From the NCBI RefSeq assembly GCF_019891175.1, contig NZ_CP072600.1, forward strand, positions 5,270,001 to 5,334,000: a stretch of DNA of 64,000 bases, read 5' to 3'. Below the pieces are notes generated by a model. The model worked only from the letters and a program-made list of their open reading frames with translations, searched no databases and was not told where the DNA came from. Origin of the DNA: Leptothermofonsia sichuanensis E412. GTDB taxonomy: Bacteria; Cyanobacteriota; Cyanobacteriia; Leptolyngbyales; Leptolyngbyaceae. A program made the position numbers and the translations under genes. This document shows, in pieces, positions 52,982-63,004 of this stretch; the stretch's first letter is position 1; each line of letters begins with the position of its first letter.

Positions 52982-55228
52982 TCACACCTCAGCCTTCTCC
53001 AACTGCACCAGAGCATTGTAGTCAGGAACGCCGCCAATGGGCGATCGCCGGGTCCGATCCAGCAAACAGTTGGCTTCGGGCCAGTGAACTTGCAGATTTC
53101 CAGGTTTTACACGGGCAATAAAAGCGCTTCCCCGATACTCGCCATAGTCATTCTTCAACACTACGGCATCACCGTTGGAGAGCGCGAGGCGATCGGCATC
53201 CTCCTGACTGATCAGGACGGCCTCTCGCATAGCGCCGGTAATCTGGTCTTTTCGCTCCTGCACCATGCTGTTGAATTGTTTCCCCCGCCGGGTGGTGAGC
53301 AGAAAGTAGCCCGCCGGGATGGGGCGATCGGGAAGTTCCAACGGGGTGAAGTGGGCTTTGCCGTCCGGTGTGGCAAACTGCCAGCCAAAGCAAAGATGGG
53401 AACCACCGTACTGGAACTGGTCACCCGCTTCCTTCAGGTGCTGAATGCCCGCATAGAAGGGGACAAGCCGGGCAATTTCTTCCCGGATGGCAGCAGTACT
53501 CTCAAAGTGGAGCGGCGAAGGAGCACCCGGCTCTCCCAGGTCTGGCCGGACTCGTTGAGCCAGTTCCATAAACACTTCCCACTCCGGGCGTGCTTCCCCA
53601 ATTCTGGGACCAGGAATTTCCGGGCTGAAGATAATTCGCCGTTCAGTACTGGTTTCAGTGACACCGCCAGGAACCTCATATCGAGTGGTAGCCGGTAGAA
53701 TGACAACCGTCTCACCAGGGTCAGTCAGCATTGGTTTGGAGCAGACAATGTCCATATGAACCCGCAGGGGCACACGCGCCAGGCCAGTTTCTACATAGTC
53801 CGGGTCGGGCAACACCTCCTGAAAATTACCGCCAACGCTGAACAGGACATCCATTTCTCCCCGATGAGCCGCATCGATCATCTCCGGAGCCGTCAGCCCC
53901 GGACTGGAAGGAACTTCAAATCCCCACTGCTGACTTAACCGGGTAGCCGTTTCTGGTGTAATTGGCTTTCCCCCTGGAAAAGCCGTGGCATAACAGCCCA
54001 TTTCTGCTCCACCCTGGACGCCAGAGTGGCCCCGAATCGGCATTAGCCCACACCCTTCTCGACCGACAAAGCCTTTGCTCAGAGCCAGATTAATGATGGC
54101 GCGAACATTGTCTTCCCCACATTCATGCTGGGTGATCCCCATGCTCCAGACAAAAACAGCGGTTTTGGCAGCGGCAACCATGCGAGCAAAGGTCAACATC
54201 TCCTGCCGGGAAGTTCCTGAAACCCGCTCCAGTTCTTCCCAGGACTGGGAGTCCAGAGCCGTCTTTAGCTGGTCGAAAGAGGTTGTGTATTGCTGGATGA
54301 AGCGGCGATCGCACCAGTCCTGCTCAACCATCCACTTCAATACACCATTCAGAAAGGCAATATCGCCGCCCACATTGACCAGAAAAAAGTCTTCGGCAAA
54401 TTTGGTTCCAAACAGAGCACTCTCCACCACCGAAGGCACCCAGTAGCGCTCCATCCCCGGTTCTCGATAGTTATTGATGACGACAATTCGGGTCCCTGCC
54501 TTTTTTGCCAGGTGAAGATACTTGACGGTAACAGGCTGGTTATTTGCCACATTAGAGCCAATAAAGACCAGCAGATCCGTTCCAATCCAGTCTTTATAGG
54601 AGCAGGTTGTCGCACCTGCACCAATCGTGGTTTTCAGGGCGGCTGTGCTGGGAGAGTGGCAGATACGCGCCGCATTGTCGATTGAATTGGTGCCCATAGC
54701 ACGCACGGCTTTTTGGGCAGCGTAATAAGTCTCATTCACCGTTCCCCGACTGGTAATGTAAAAGCCAAGCCGGTCTGGGGTGGTTGCACGAATGTGGCTG
54801 GCAATCAGATCCAGAGCCTCGTCCCAGCAGACTCGACGAAACCCTCGTTCCCCCTTCTGACGCATCATTGGGTAGGGCAGGCGACCCAGATCGCGAAGCT
54901 CCTGCCCGGTTTTAGATTGCAGCCGGGTAACGTCTTCCAACAGCCTGGAATCGAGAGCAGCCATTGTGTTCAGATGCAGCAGACGCAGGCGTACATTACA
55001 GACATGAATGCCATCCTGGGTCCAGTCCTTCATCCCTGTAGTACCGAGGGCACAGCCATCACAAACACCCTGATTGAGAATCCGCCAGGCATAGGGAAGT
55101 TGCCTCCGGTTCTCCCAGATCGCCCGGAATACTTCCCAGTAGTTATTGGGATACTGTTCGCCAATACCAAAGGGTTTCCAGCTTGCCCAGTGTTGGGGCG
55201 TCCAGCCCTTTTCAGGTTTGCGCAGCAT
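52982..55228 (-). CDS. FdhF/YdeP family molybdopterin oxidoreductase
   Basis: A 748-aa DMSO-reductase-superfamily protein. The N-terminus has GVCDGCALGTTGMKDW, a shortened cysteine set instead of the four-cysteine 4Fe-4S box, as in YdeP. Further blocks: RVCWDEALDLIASHIRAT, NSIDNAARICHSPSTAALK, DLLVFIGSNVANNQPV, GITQHECGEDNVRAIINLAL, MPIRGHSGVQGGAEMG, and the C-terminal molydopterin-binding part GYFLLTTRRGKQFNSMV. No twin-arginine signal, so cytoplasmic. YdeP-type enzymes are linked to acid or organic-acid tolerance elsewhere; the substrate is unproven. No partner subunit genes are near. Confidence 0.88.
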   Translation of the reverse strand: MLRKPEKGWTPQHWASWKPFGIGEQYPNNYWEVFRAIWENRRQLPYAWRILNQGVCDGCALGTTGMKDWTQDGIHVCNVRLRLLHLNTMAALDSRLLEDVTRLQSKTGQELRDLGRLPYPMMRQKGERGFRRVCWDEALDLIASHIRATTPDRLGFYITSRGTVNETYYAAQKAVRAMGTNSIDNAARICHSPSTAALKTTIGAGATTCSYKDWIGTDLLVFIGSNVANNQPVTVKYLHLAKKAGTRIVVINNYREPGMERYWVPSVVESALFGTKFAEDFFLVNVGGDIAFLNGVLKWMVEQDWCDRRFIQQYTTSFDQLKTALDSQSWEELERVSGTSRQEMLTFARMVAAAKTAVFVWSMGITQHECGEDNVRAIINLALSKGFVGREGCGLMPIRGHSGVQGGAEMGCYATAFPGGKPITPETATRLSQQWGFEVPSSPGLTAPEMIDAAHRGEMDVLFSVGGNFQEVLPDPDYVETGLARVPLRVHMDIVCSKPMLTDPGETVVILPATTRYEVPGGVTETSTERRIIFSPEIPGPRIGEARPEWEVFMELAQRVRPDLGEPGAPSPLHFESTAAIREEIARLVPFYAGIQHLKEAGDQFQYGGSHLCFGWQFATPDGKAHFTPLELPDRPIPAGYFLLTTRRGKQFNSMVQERKDQITGAMREAVLISQEDADRLALSNGDAVVLKNDYGEYRGSAFIARVKPGNLQVHWPEANCLLDRTRRSPIGGVPDYNALVQLEKAEV

Positions 55229-55390
55229 GATGAACAGGGAGAGGCAGGAGATAACAGGTCTTAATTGCTTACATCACTACGTTATCTGACGATATGGCAT
55301 ACTGTTTGAATTGTGAGCAAGAATTCCGGCGAAATTTTTCCCACAAAGCCTCTCACACTCAAAATAGATTTAATAAAAAGAATTAATAAA

Positions 55391-55416
55391 AAGAAGGGGT
55401 ACTCAGTCGTACCCCT
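55391..55416 (-). terminator. Intrinsic terminator downstream of the 47-aa gene
   Basis: On the minus strand AGGGGTAC-GACTGA-GTACCCCT is followed by TCTTTTTATT. The stem is 8 bp and perfect. Confidence 0.85.
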
Positions 55417-55514
55417 CTCAGCCAGCCAGGGAAACCTTAACCTGGAGAGGAAACGTGAAGCAACACGGCTTCGGTACTCAGTCGTACCCCTCTCAACCAG
55501 TCAGGGAAACCCTA
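55398..55514. repeat. Two direct repeats of about 43 bp, one forming the terminator
   Basis: Copy A 55398-55440 and copy B 55473-55514 share GGTACTCAGTCGTACCCCTC, TCA(G/A)CCAG(C/T)CAGGG and AAACC(T/C)TAAC. Copy B overlaps the stop codon of the 47-aa gene. The unit spacing is 75 bp. Confidence 0.85.
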
Positions 55515-55655
55515 ACTTGAAGTGAGTCGGACGTGATCCATAACTTGACGCTTACGGTCAGGAGACATAATCGAAGTTGGACGCTTGATGAAGTCTCCAG
55601 TGCTGCGAGCCAGATGCTCCATCACTCGCTTTTTGCGCTCATCTTCGGTTGCCAT
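55512..55655 (-). CDS. Putative 47-aa basic protein
   Basis: Frame from ATG 55655 to TAG 55512: MATEDERKKRVMEHLARSTG, then DFIKRPTSIMSPDRKRQVMD and HVRLTSS. The protein is charged, helical and looks designed rather than random; the duplicated RKKRVMEHL and RKRQVMDHV words suggest an internal repeat. A purine-rich ribosome-binding stretch (AAGAGAGAT) precedes the ATG, and a strong terminator lies 96 bp downstream. I know no named family. Its short, basic, terminator-backed form fits a real small protein. Confidence 0.6.
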   Translation of the reverse strand: MATEDERKKRVMEHLARSTGDFIKRPTSIMSPDRKRQVMDHVRLTSS

Positions 55656-55742
55656 AATCGATCTCTCTTAAGGTAAGGATACATCTCCTTATTGTTACAA
55701 AACTTTATTGTGATTTGCCAGATTTGCCCCACTACGCTGCTA

Positions 55743-55870
55743 AGGATCGTGGATTCAATAAACTGAAAACTTAAGGTTTACCACAGAGACACAGAGGGCC
55801 CAGAGGAATTGCTCTGTGTTCTCCGTGCCTCTGTGGTGAAGTTTCAGGTTATAAAACCCTCGTTCCTAAG
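55743..55870. repeat. GGATCGTGGATTCAAT / CCACAGAG family repeat, copy B
   Basis: AGGATCGTGGATTCAATA, TTTACCACAGAGACACAGAG, CTCTGTGTTCTCCGTGCCTC and GTGGTGAAGTTTCAGGTTAT with a TTCCTAAG end. The CCACAGAG.../...CTCTGTGG arms form a hairpin. Confidence 0.85.
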
Positions 55871-55950
55871 GGTTTGTCAACTTTGTAGTTGTAAGTTTGA
55901 ATGAGAGAAAGCCCCTGTCCTCTGTCCCCTGCCACAAACCACGATTAGGA

Positions 55951-56328
55951 TCACAGAATGCTATTACTCTCCGGGGCTTGAACTTCTGGGGGCTTCAGAT
56001 CTGCCACGACTTCATAGACAAACACATCGGGGGTGTGGGCAAACAGGGGAGCCATTTTCTTTAGAATTGCCTGATAGGTTTCGCTTTCGTTATCCGTCAT
56101 GTCTTCAACACTTTCCCAGAAGATGACGGAAATTCCCTTATCACTGCCAGGATCCCGCAGCAAGTAAGCGCCCTTGAACCCGTGGGTGTAAGTAGAAACG
56201 GCTTGCTCATAGAGATATTGGGCTTCTGCAAACTTGCCCGGTTTAAATTCGCCGATCGCCACATGGGCATACTGGCGCTTCAGGAAATCATGAAACTCAC
56301 TCATGCTGACCTCGTGATTTGATTGCAT
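55951..56328 (-). CDS. Dimeric alpha/beta-barrel (ABM-like) protein
   Basis: A 125-aa small protein with the ferredoxin-like pattern of the antibiotic-biosynthesis-monooxygenase fold: strand YAHVAIGEFKPGKFAEAQYL, helix LYEQAVSTYTHGFKGAYLLR, strand KGISVIFWESVEDM, a helix and a last strand VFVYEVVADL. There is no signal peptide. Such proteins are homodimeric, and their roles range from heme degradation to stress; no diagnostic residues point to one. Start is at 56328, or ATG 56304 (MSEFHDFL), which gives a more usual N-terminus. Monocistronic. Confidence 0.72.
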   Translation of the reverse strand: MQSNHEVSMSEFHDFLKRQYAHVAIGEFKPGKFAEAQYLYEQAVSTYTHGFKGAYLLRDPGSDKGISVIFWESVEDMTDNESETYQAILKKMAPLFAHTPDVFVYEVVADLKPPEVQAPESNSIL

Positions 56329-56421
56329 GGTTGCTCATCACTATACCGTCAGCGACGAGTACCGCTACACCTATTTGCCATCAGTATTTTTTTTGCATTG
56401 CGGATTCCAGGAATGAATTTT

Positions 56422-56464
56422 GGGATAGTGGATTCAATCCACGCAAACCTGAGGGTTTTACCCC
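56422..56464. repeat. GGATTCAAT family repeat, partial copy D
   Basis: GGGATAGTGGATTCAATCCA with CGCAAACCTGAGGGTTTTACC, matching the left part of copies A and B. Confidence 0.6.
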
Positions 56465-56504
56465 ATTCCAGACACTGGGAGTCTGGGGACTGTTGCAGAC
56501 GGTG

Positions 56505-58682
<2,178 letters not shown>

Positions 58683-58858
58683 TCAGACCCAGTTTAACGA
58701 TTAGGGCAAAAGATAGGGAGATCGGAGGAGTTCAACTTCACCCACTCCTGACTTCTGACCGCTCTCTTCTTCCATTCTCCCTTCCCCATCCAAAACCGAA
58801 AAGATCGAGTATCCTGCCATGTAGTAGTTAGGATCTGCCCCTTGAGCACGGGTTTGTC

Positions 58859-59161
58859 ATGAAAGTCTGGATTACCTGCTTTATTGTGTTATTCGGCACA
58901 GCGGAACTGCTGCAATGGGTCAGGCAGTTTTCGTTGCCATTGCCAGTTTTTATTTTGGGAGGGGTCTTTCTGGCGATCGCCTCCAATTACGACAAGCTCT
59001 CTAATCTGCCTTTTCACCCAGACGATGAGACACCTGAACCGTCTCAAGCAGAGGTTTCTCCTGCTCAAATGCCTCGACCGATTCAGGTGCCTCCCCCTAA
59101 GAAACAGCCCATCCAGCCCATTTCATTTGAAATCCGTAAACCCTTTCAGCCTGGCGACTGA
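58859..59161 (+). CDS. Small membrane protein of unknown function
   Basis: 100 aa, MKVWITCFIVLFGTAELLQW..., with two hydrophobic segments (residues about 4-18 and 27-43, VFILGGVFLAIASNYDKL) and then a Pro/Gln-rich cytoplasmic tail ending ISFEIRKPFQPGD. The conserved ASNYDKL after the second segment and the proline-rich tail are seen in a cyanobacterial hypothetical family. No function is assigned. Divergent from ligA, sharing about 180 bp upstream. Confidence 0.7.
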   Translation: MKVWITCFIVLFGTAELLQWVRQFSLPLPVFILGGVFLAIASNYDKLSNLPFHPDDETPEPSQAEVSPAQMPRPIQVPPPKKQPIQPISFEIRKPFQPGD

Positions 59162-59221
59162 TCAGCCAATTTCTGCGTTCTGCCTTCTCTGCCTTCTGCT
59201 TTCTGCCCCCAGTACCCGCTC

Positions 59222-59425
59222 TCACGCAGGTTGGAGTTCCTTGATCCCCGTGGCTGACGCATAAGAATCAGGAGTTTTAGCCTGACGGACAATGTAGGCA
59301 ACATGCATCGGATAGCCTTGAGAATAAATGACATCAATATATTTAAGCGCAACTTCCCGATTTCTACAGTCACGAAGGACACGCTCCTGTCCATTGGGAT
59401 ACCGAATGCAAATTTGCCAGACCAT
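59222..59425 (-). CDS. Small conserved hypothetical protein
   Basis: 67 aa, MVWQICIRYPNGQERVLRDC..., with RNREVALKYIDVIYSQGYPM and HVAYIVRQAK. A strong ribosome-binding site AGGTGAGG sits 5 bases before the ATG. The strand-helix-strand pattern suggests a compact alpha/beta domain. It faces the gene at 58859 tail to tail. I recognise no family. Confidence 0.65.
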   Translation of the reverse strand: MVWQICIRYPNGQERVLRDCRNREVALKYIDVIYSQGYPMHVAYIVRQAKTPDSYASATGIKELQPA

Positions 59426-59936
59426 ATTTACCTCACCTGAATGGTTTGGGAAGTGAGAATGATCACTTCATTGAACATTCACAATCACATCCTAGAATTC
59501 ACATTGAAACTTTGCACTCCGTAAATCTTATGAATTGCATAATTGGGGCAGTTACCGTATCTGCACACTCTGTCCAATCCATTTATTCCTAAGTCCACTT
59601 ATTCCTAAGTCATTTATTGCTAAGTCCCGGAACATGTTCAAATTGCTTGAATAGTTCAGTAATTCCAATCATCAGACAGACACTGTTCTGTAATTTATTC
59701 CCAGGTCAATCCGTAGAATTTCAGAGTTTTGTTTAATCGTGCAGATCTAAATCCAGGTCAACCTCTGTAGAGATGCTGACCTGAATTCCCACGCCAGGAG
59801 TTAGATTTTATAGCAACGGTAACAGCGAGCAGGTTGCTGATTGTTGGGTGCCTGCTTTATGCTTGAACACTGTTGTTAAATTCTTTGAAAGACTTAAATT
59901 AGAGATTGCGTTATATCCACCAGGAGAAAATCTGAC
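59426..59936. other. 0.5 kb intergenic region upstream of the reductase gene
   Basis: No gene. Three near-copies of TTATTCCTAAGTC lie in tandem at about 59581-59627, and a hairpin CAGGTCAAC...GCTGACCTG near 59755-59785 sits about 150 bp before the next start. The region is AT-rich and should hold the promoter. Confidence 0.5.
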
Positions 59937-61064
59937 ATGATGTTTGATTGTATTGTCGTAGGAGCAGGTCCTGCCGGGGCGAGTGCGGCTTATCATCTGG
60001 CAAAGCAGGGACGCTCCGTGCTGATCTTGGAGAAGCAATCTCTCCCTCGATACAAACCTTGCAGTGGTGGGGTTTCTCCAGCGATCGCCCAGTGGTTTGA
60101 CTTTGACTTCTCTCCTGCCATTGATCTCAAAGTTGAGCATGTTCGCTACACCTGGAAGCTGGAAGATCCCGTAAATGCACGGCTGCAAACCTCAGAACCC
60201 ATGTGGATGGTACGACGGGATGTTTTTGACCACTTTCTGGTCCAGCAAGCCCAGAAACAGGGCGCTGAACTCCGGGACAACACAGAGGCAACCGGGATTG
60301 AGTTTAAGAGTGACCACTGGCAAGTCAACACAGTCAACAGTCCAGTCACTGGTCGCTACCTGATTGCCGCAGATGGAGCAAAAGGACCAACCCGCCAATG
60401 GCTTGGTTTCAAAGCCTCAAAGCCACGACTGGGTGCCTCCCTGGAAACGACTTTGACGGATGTAGATCCTGCCAATGTGCACTTTGAATTTGGCATGGTC
60501 AAAAACGGCTACATCTGGAACTTCCCCAAGTCCACTGGATACTCCCTCGGTGTTGCCACCTTCCGGGGAGGTGAGCCATCAGATCTGCAAAAATTACTGA
60601 CTGAATATGCTCAGAAGTTTGGGTTGGATGTGCAGGCGTGTCAACCCACACTGCATCCAATTTGTCTCTGGGATGGCAATCAGAAACTACACACCGAGAA
60701 TGCACTCCTTGCCGGGGAAGCCGCCTGTGTCGCCGATCCCTTTACCGCCGAGGGAATTCGGCCCTCTATTTTTACTGGCGTAAAGGCCGCGGAGGCGATT
60801 AATCAGGCTCTGGCGGGCAATGCCAATGCTCTGGAAGCCTATACCCAGGTGGTTAATGATGAGTGGGGCACTGACATGGTCTGGGCGCAGCGCCTGGCTG
60901 GGCTATTCTACCGGGTTCCCGGCATTGGCTACAAGATGGGAGTCAAACGCCCCGCGGCCACTGAACGCATTGGTCAGATTCTCTGTGGAGAACTGCGCTA
61001 TGCCGATGTAGCCAATGCGGCCATTAAAAAACTGAGCGGTAGTTTCATCCCCGGCATGGGCTAG
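59937..61064 (+). CDS. Geranylgeranyl reductase family flavoprotein
   Basis: A 375-aa FAD-dependent protein of the family that includes ChlP and archaeal lipid reductases. The ADP-binding motif VVGAGPAGASAAYHLAK is at about residues 7-23, followed by PRYKPCSGGVSP, the motif YLIAADGAKGPTRQWLG and the FAD-contact block ALLAGEAACVADPFTAEGIR near 250. It is shorter than true ChlP and diverges in the C-terminus, so it is probably a paralogue saturating another isoprenoid. AGGAG lies 10 bases before the ATG. A VanZ-type membrane gene follows 32 bp later, probably co-transcribed. Confidence 0.85.
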   Translation: MMFDCIVVGAGPAGASAAYHLAKQGRSVLILEKQSLPRYKPCSGGVSPAIAQWFDFDFSPAIDLKVEHVRYTWKLEDPVNARLQTSEPMWMVRRDVFDHFLVQQAQKQGAELRDNTEATGIEFKSDHWQVNTVNSPVTGRYLIAADGAKGPTRQWLGFKASKPRLGASLETTLTDVDPANVHFEFGMVKNGYIWNFPKSTGYSLGVATFRGGEPSDLQKLLTEYAQKFGLDVQACQPTLHPICLWDGNQKLHTENALLAGEAACVADPFTAEGIRPSIFTGVKAAEAINQALAGNANALEAYTQVVNDEWGTDMVWAQRLAGLFYRVPGIGYKMGVKRPAATERIGQILCGELRYADVANAAIKKLSGSFIPGMG

Positions 61065-61090
61065 AACACGGGCTAAAACATGGGCTAAAA
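61055..61090 (+). repeat. Three tandem 12-mers carrying in-frame stop codons
   Basis: CATGGGCTAGAA, CACGGGCTAAAA and CATGGGCTAAAA. The first contains the stop codon of the reductase gene; the second and third bring further stops (TAA) just before the next start. Confidence 0.8.
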
Positions 61091-61096
61091 CATTTG

Positions 61097-62629
61097 ATGC
61101 AAGATTCGAGTCACTCTTTTTCCCTTACAGGGAGGGCTGAACTGAGTGCATGGATTACCCGATGCAGCCTGAAGATTACTATTTTGGGGATGCTGCTGGT
61201 GGTGTTATGCACCCTCTATCCATTCCGATTTTCACTGGAAGGAAATCTGGTTGAGGCGATCGCCCAGGATTTCTGGCACCAGACCACCCCCCTTGACGTG
61301 CTGGTAAATATGCCCCTGTTTCTGCCATTAGGCTTTGGCCTGGCGGGGATCCTCCGCAAAAGCAGGCTGGGGGTGAGTGCCCAACTTTTAACTATTCTGG
61401 GAGTCAGTGCCGGGCTATCCTTTACTGTTGAGTTTTTGCAACTGTTCCTGCCTTCAAGGGCGGCAACCATTGCGGATATTGTGACCAATGGGTTGGGAGG
61501 TGTGCTGGGGGCTATTGCCTTTCGCCAGTGGGGAGAAGGGATTTATCTCTACCTGCTAAAGCTGAAAATCCAGGGCAGGATAGTATTTACCAGACTGACG
61601 GTGAAGATGCTGATGGGCGCTTTCCTGAGCTACATGGTTCTGGCATTTGGCGCAATGACCCTGCTCCAGGCGACAACCCTCTCTTCCTGGAACCCTTCCT
61701 TTCCACTCCTGCTCAGCCACAATCTGGTTGGTAACTATCCCTGGAAGGGGACCATTTCCCAGGTTCAGATTGCAGACAGAGCCGTTTACCAGAAGGAAGC
61801 GCGGCAGATTCTGGCGGGTGAGATGTCTCCCCGGCTGAAGGGGGCACTGCTGGCTGATTATCCCTTGCAGGGAAAAGAGGCCTATCGCGATCGCACAGGG
61901 CAATCCCCTGATCTGATCTGGCACGGTAAGCCCACCGCCCAACCGCTGAATCACATTGGAGCAATGCTGGACCGCGATCGCTGGCTGGAAACAACGGCTC
62001 CCGTCACGTCTTTGATCCAGCGAATCCGACGTACTTCCCAGTTCACCCTGCTGCTGACGATTGCCCCTGCCAGCGTTGAATATGCCATTCGGGGAGGGGC
62101 ACCCATCCTGGCTATCGCCCGTGAATCAGGGGATTACAATTTTGTCCTGGGACAGCGAGGACAACTCCTGGTTTTCTGGCTCAAAACGGCTCTGAGCGAA
62201 ACCAGCCATGATTTCTACCAGCCAGATGGCTTTGCAGGTGGGTTGATCACCCATACCGGCCCCCAGCGGTTGCTCATTTCCTACTCCGGGTCAGTGCTGC
62301 GGATATATAGCAATCGCTCAACCGACCAATACACCTTTTCCCTCCTTTCAACGAATACCAGGGTAATTTCCCTGGGACTGCTCTTCACCCCACTGGGAAT
62401 TCTCCTGTCTTTAATTGCCAGAAAAATGCAGGGAAGGCGAATTCTCTGGACAGGCCTGGTCTGCGGTGGAATTTTGCTGCCACCGATACTTCTGGAACTT
62501 TGCTTAATTGGCGTGACCCACCGAAATATCAGTTGGGAAAATCTGTTGCTGGGAATACTGATTGTAGCCAGTGCTTTGCTGGTGTTTCAGGGAACTCGTG
62601 GGCTGTTCCCAGGGGGTTACAATTCGTAA
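61097..62629 (+). CDS. VanZ-like membrane protein with LamG-type extracellular domain
   Basis: A 510-aa protein starting at ATG 61097. The first 170 residues form a VanZ-like domain of four or five membrane helices (PLDVLVNMPLFLPLGFGLAG, then TVEFLQLFLPSRAATIADIV and TNGLGGVLGA). A helix near 190 leads to a concanavalin/LamG-type beta domain at about 200-410 (HIGAMLDRDRWLETTAPVTS, then FTLLLTIAPASV and FNFVLGQRGQLLVFW-like strands). Three more helices end the protein (LGLLFTPLGILLSLIARK, LLPPILLELCLIG). VanZ proteins are linked to envelope and sugar-phosphate traits; this fusion has been seen in other cyanobacteria, but its function is unknown. Confidence 0.82.
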   Translation: MQDSSHSFSLTGRAELSAWITRCSLKITILGMLLVVLCTLYPFRFSLEGNLVEAIAQDFWHQTTPLDVLVNMPLFLPLGFGLAGILRKSRLGVSAQLLTILGVSAGLSFTVEFLQLFLPSRAATIADIVTNGLGGVLGAIAFRQWGEGIYLYLLKLKIQGRIVFTRLTVKMLMGAFLSYMVLAFGAMTLLQATTLSSWNPSFPLLLSHNLVGNYPWKGTISQVQIADRAVYQKEARQILAGEMSPRLKGALLADYPLQGKEAYRDRTGQSPDLIWHGKPTAQPLNHIGAMLDRDRWLETTAPVTSLIQRIRRTSQFTLLLTIAPASVEYAIRGGAPILAIARESGDYNFVLGQRGQLLVFWLKTALSETSHDFYQPDGFAGGLITHTGPQRLLISYSGSVLRIYSNRSTDQYTFSLLSTNTRVISLGLLFTPLGILLSLIARKMQGRRILWTGLVCGGILLPPILLELCLIGVTHRNISWENLLLGILIVASALLVFQGTRGLFPGGYNS

Positions 62630-62756
62630 CTTTTCAGATCTCTTGTAGAACTGAAACCCGCAGGACATTTTTTTACATTTTGCCTGCTAATAATCCCTCA
62701 CAACCATCATCTCGCTCCTGTATTCTGTTGCTAGTGACGCGAAGTGCGACAACCTT

Positions 62757-62852
62757 CAGATCCCCGGTGTCTGGGGAGATCAGCCAGTCATTCGCTTAAA
62801 CTCCACGAAACACCAGGGATCTTGGCTTCCAAGTTGCACATGGCGTTAGTGG
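62757..62852. repeat. CCGGTGTCTGG-family repeat, intact copy
   Basis: CAGATCCCCGGTGTCTGGGG, then CACCAGGGATCTTGGCTTCC and AAGTTGCACATGGCGTTAG. Same layout as at 48666. Confidence 0.85.
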
Positions 62853-62908
62853 TTTGTCAACTATTTTGTCAACAATGTAGTTGTGAGTCTGGGATCAGGA
62901 AGAGGTTA

Positions 62909-62939
62909 TTATTTTGTGGGTTGAAAACCCACAAAATAA
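62909..62939. repeat. 14-bp perfect inverted repeat
   Basis: TTATTTTGTGGGTT, loop GAA, AACCCACAAAATAA. The following TCTTGACAGACCA is shared with the hairpin near 48540. No T-run follows, so it is not a standard terminator. Confidence 0.75.
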
Positions 62940-63004
62940 CTCTTGACAGACCACCAGGGTTGAGCAAGCCATTTCTTTTGGGATTGAGTAAGGTACTCTA
63001 AATC

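Larger units (their letters stand above)
62630..63004. other. Intergenic region with repeat and perfect hairpin
   Basis: No gene. It holds the CCGGTGTCTGG-family repeat (62757-62852) and a 14-bp perfect hairpin (62909-62939). Confidence 0.55.

Noticed and set aside
55398-55514. Two direct repeats considered as a mini CRISPR array
   Set aside because: Only two units, 75 bp apart, one forming an intrinsic terminator; no spacer diversity and no cas genes.
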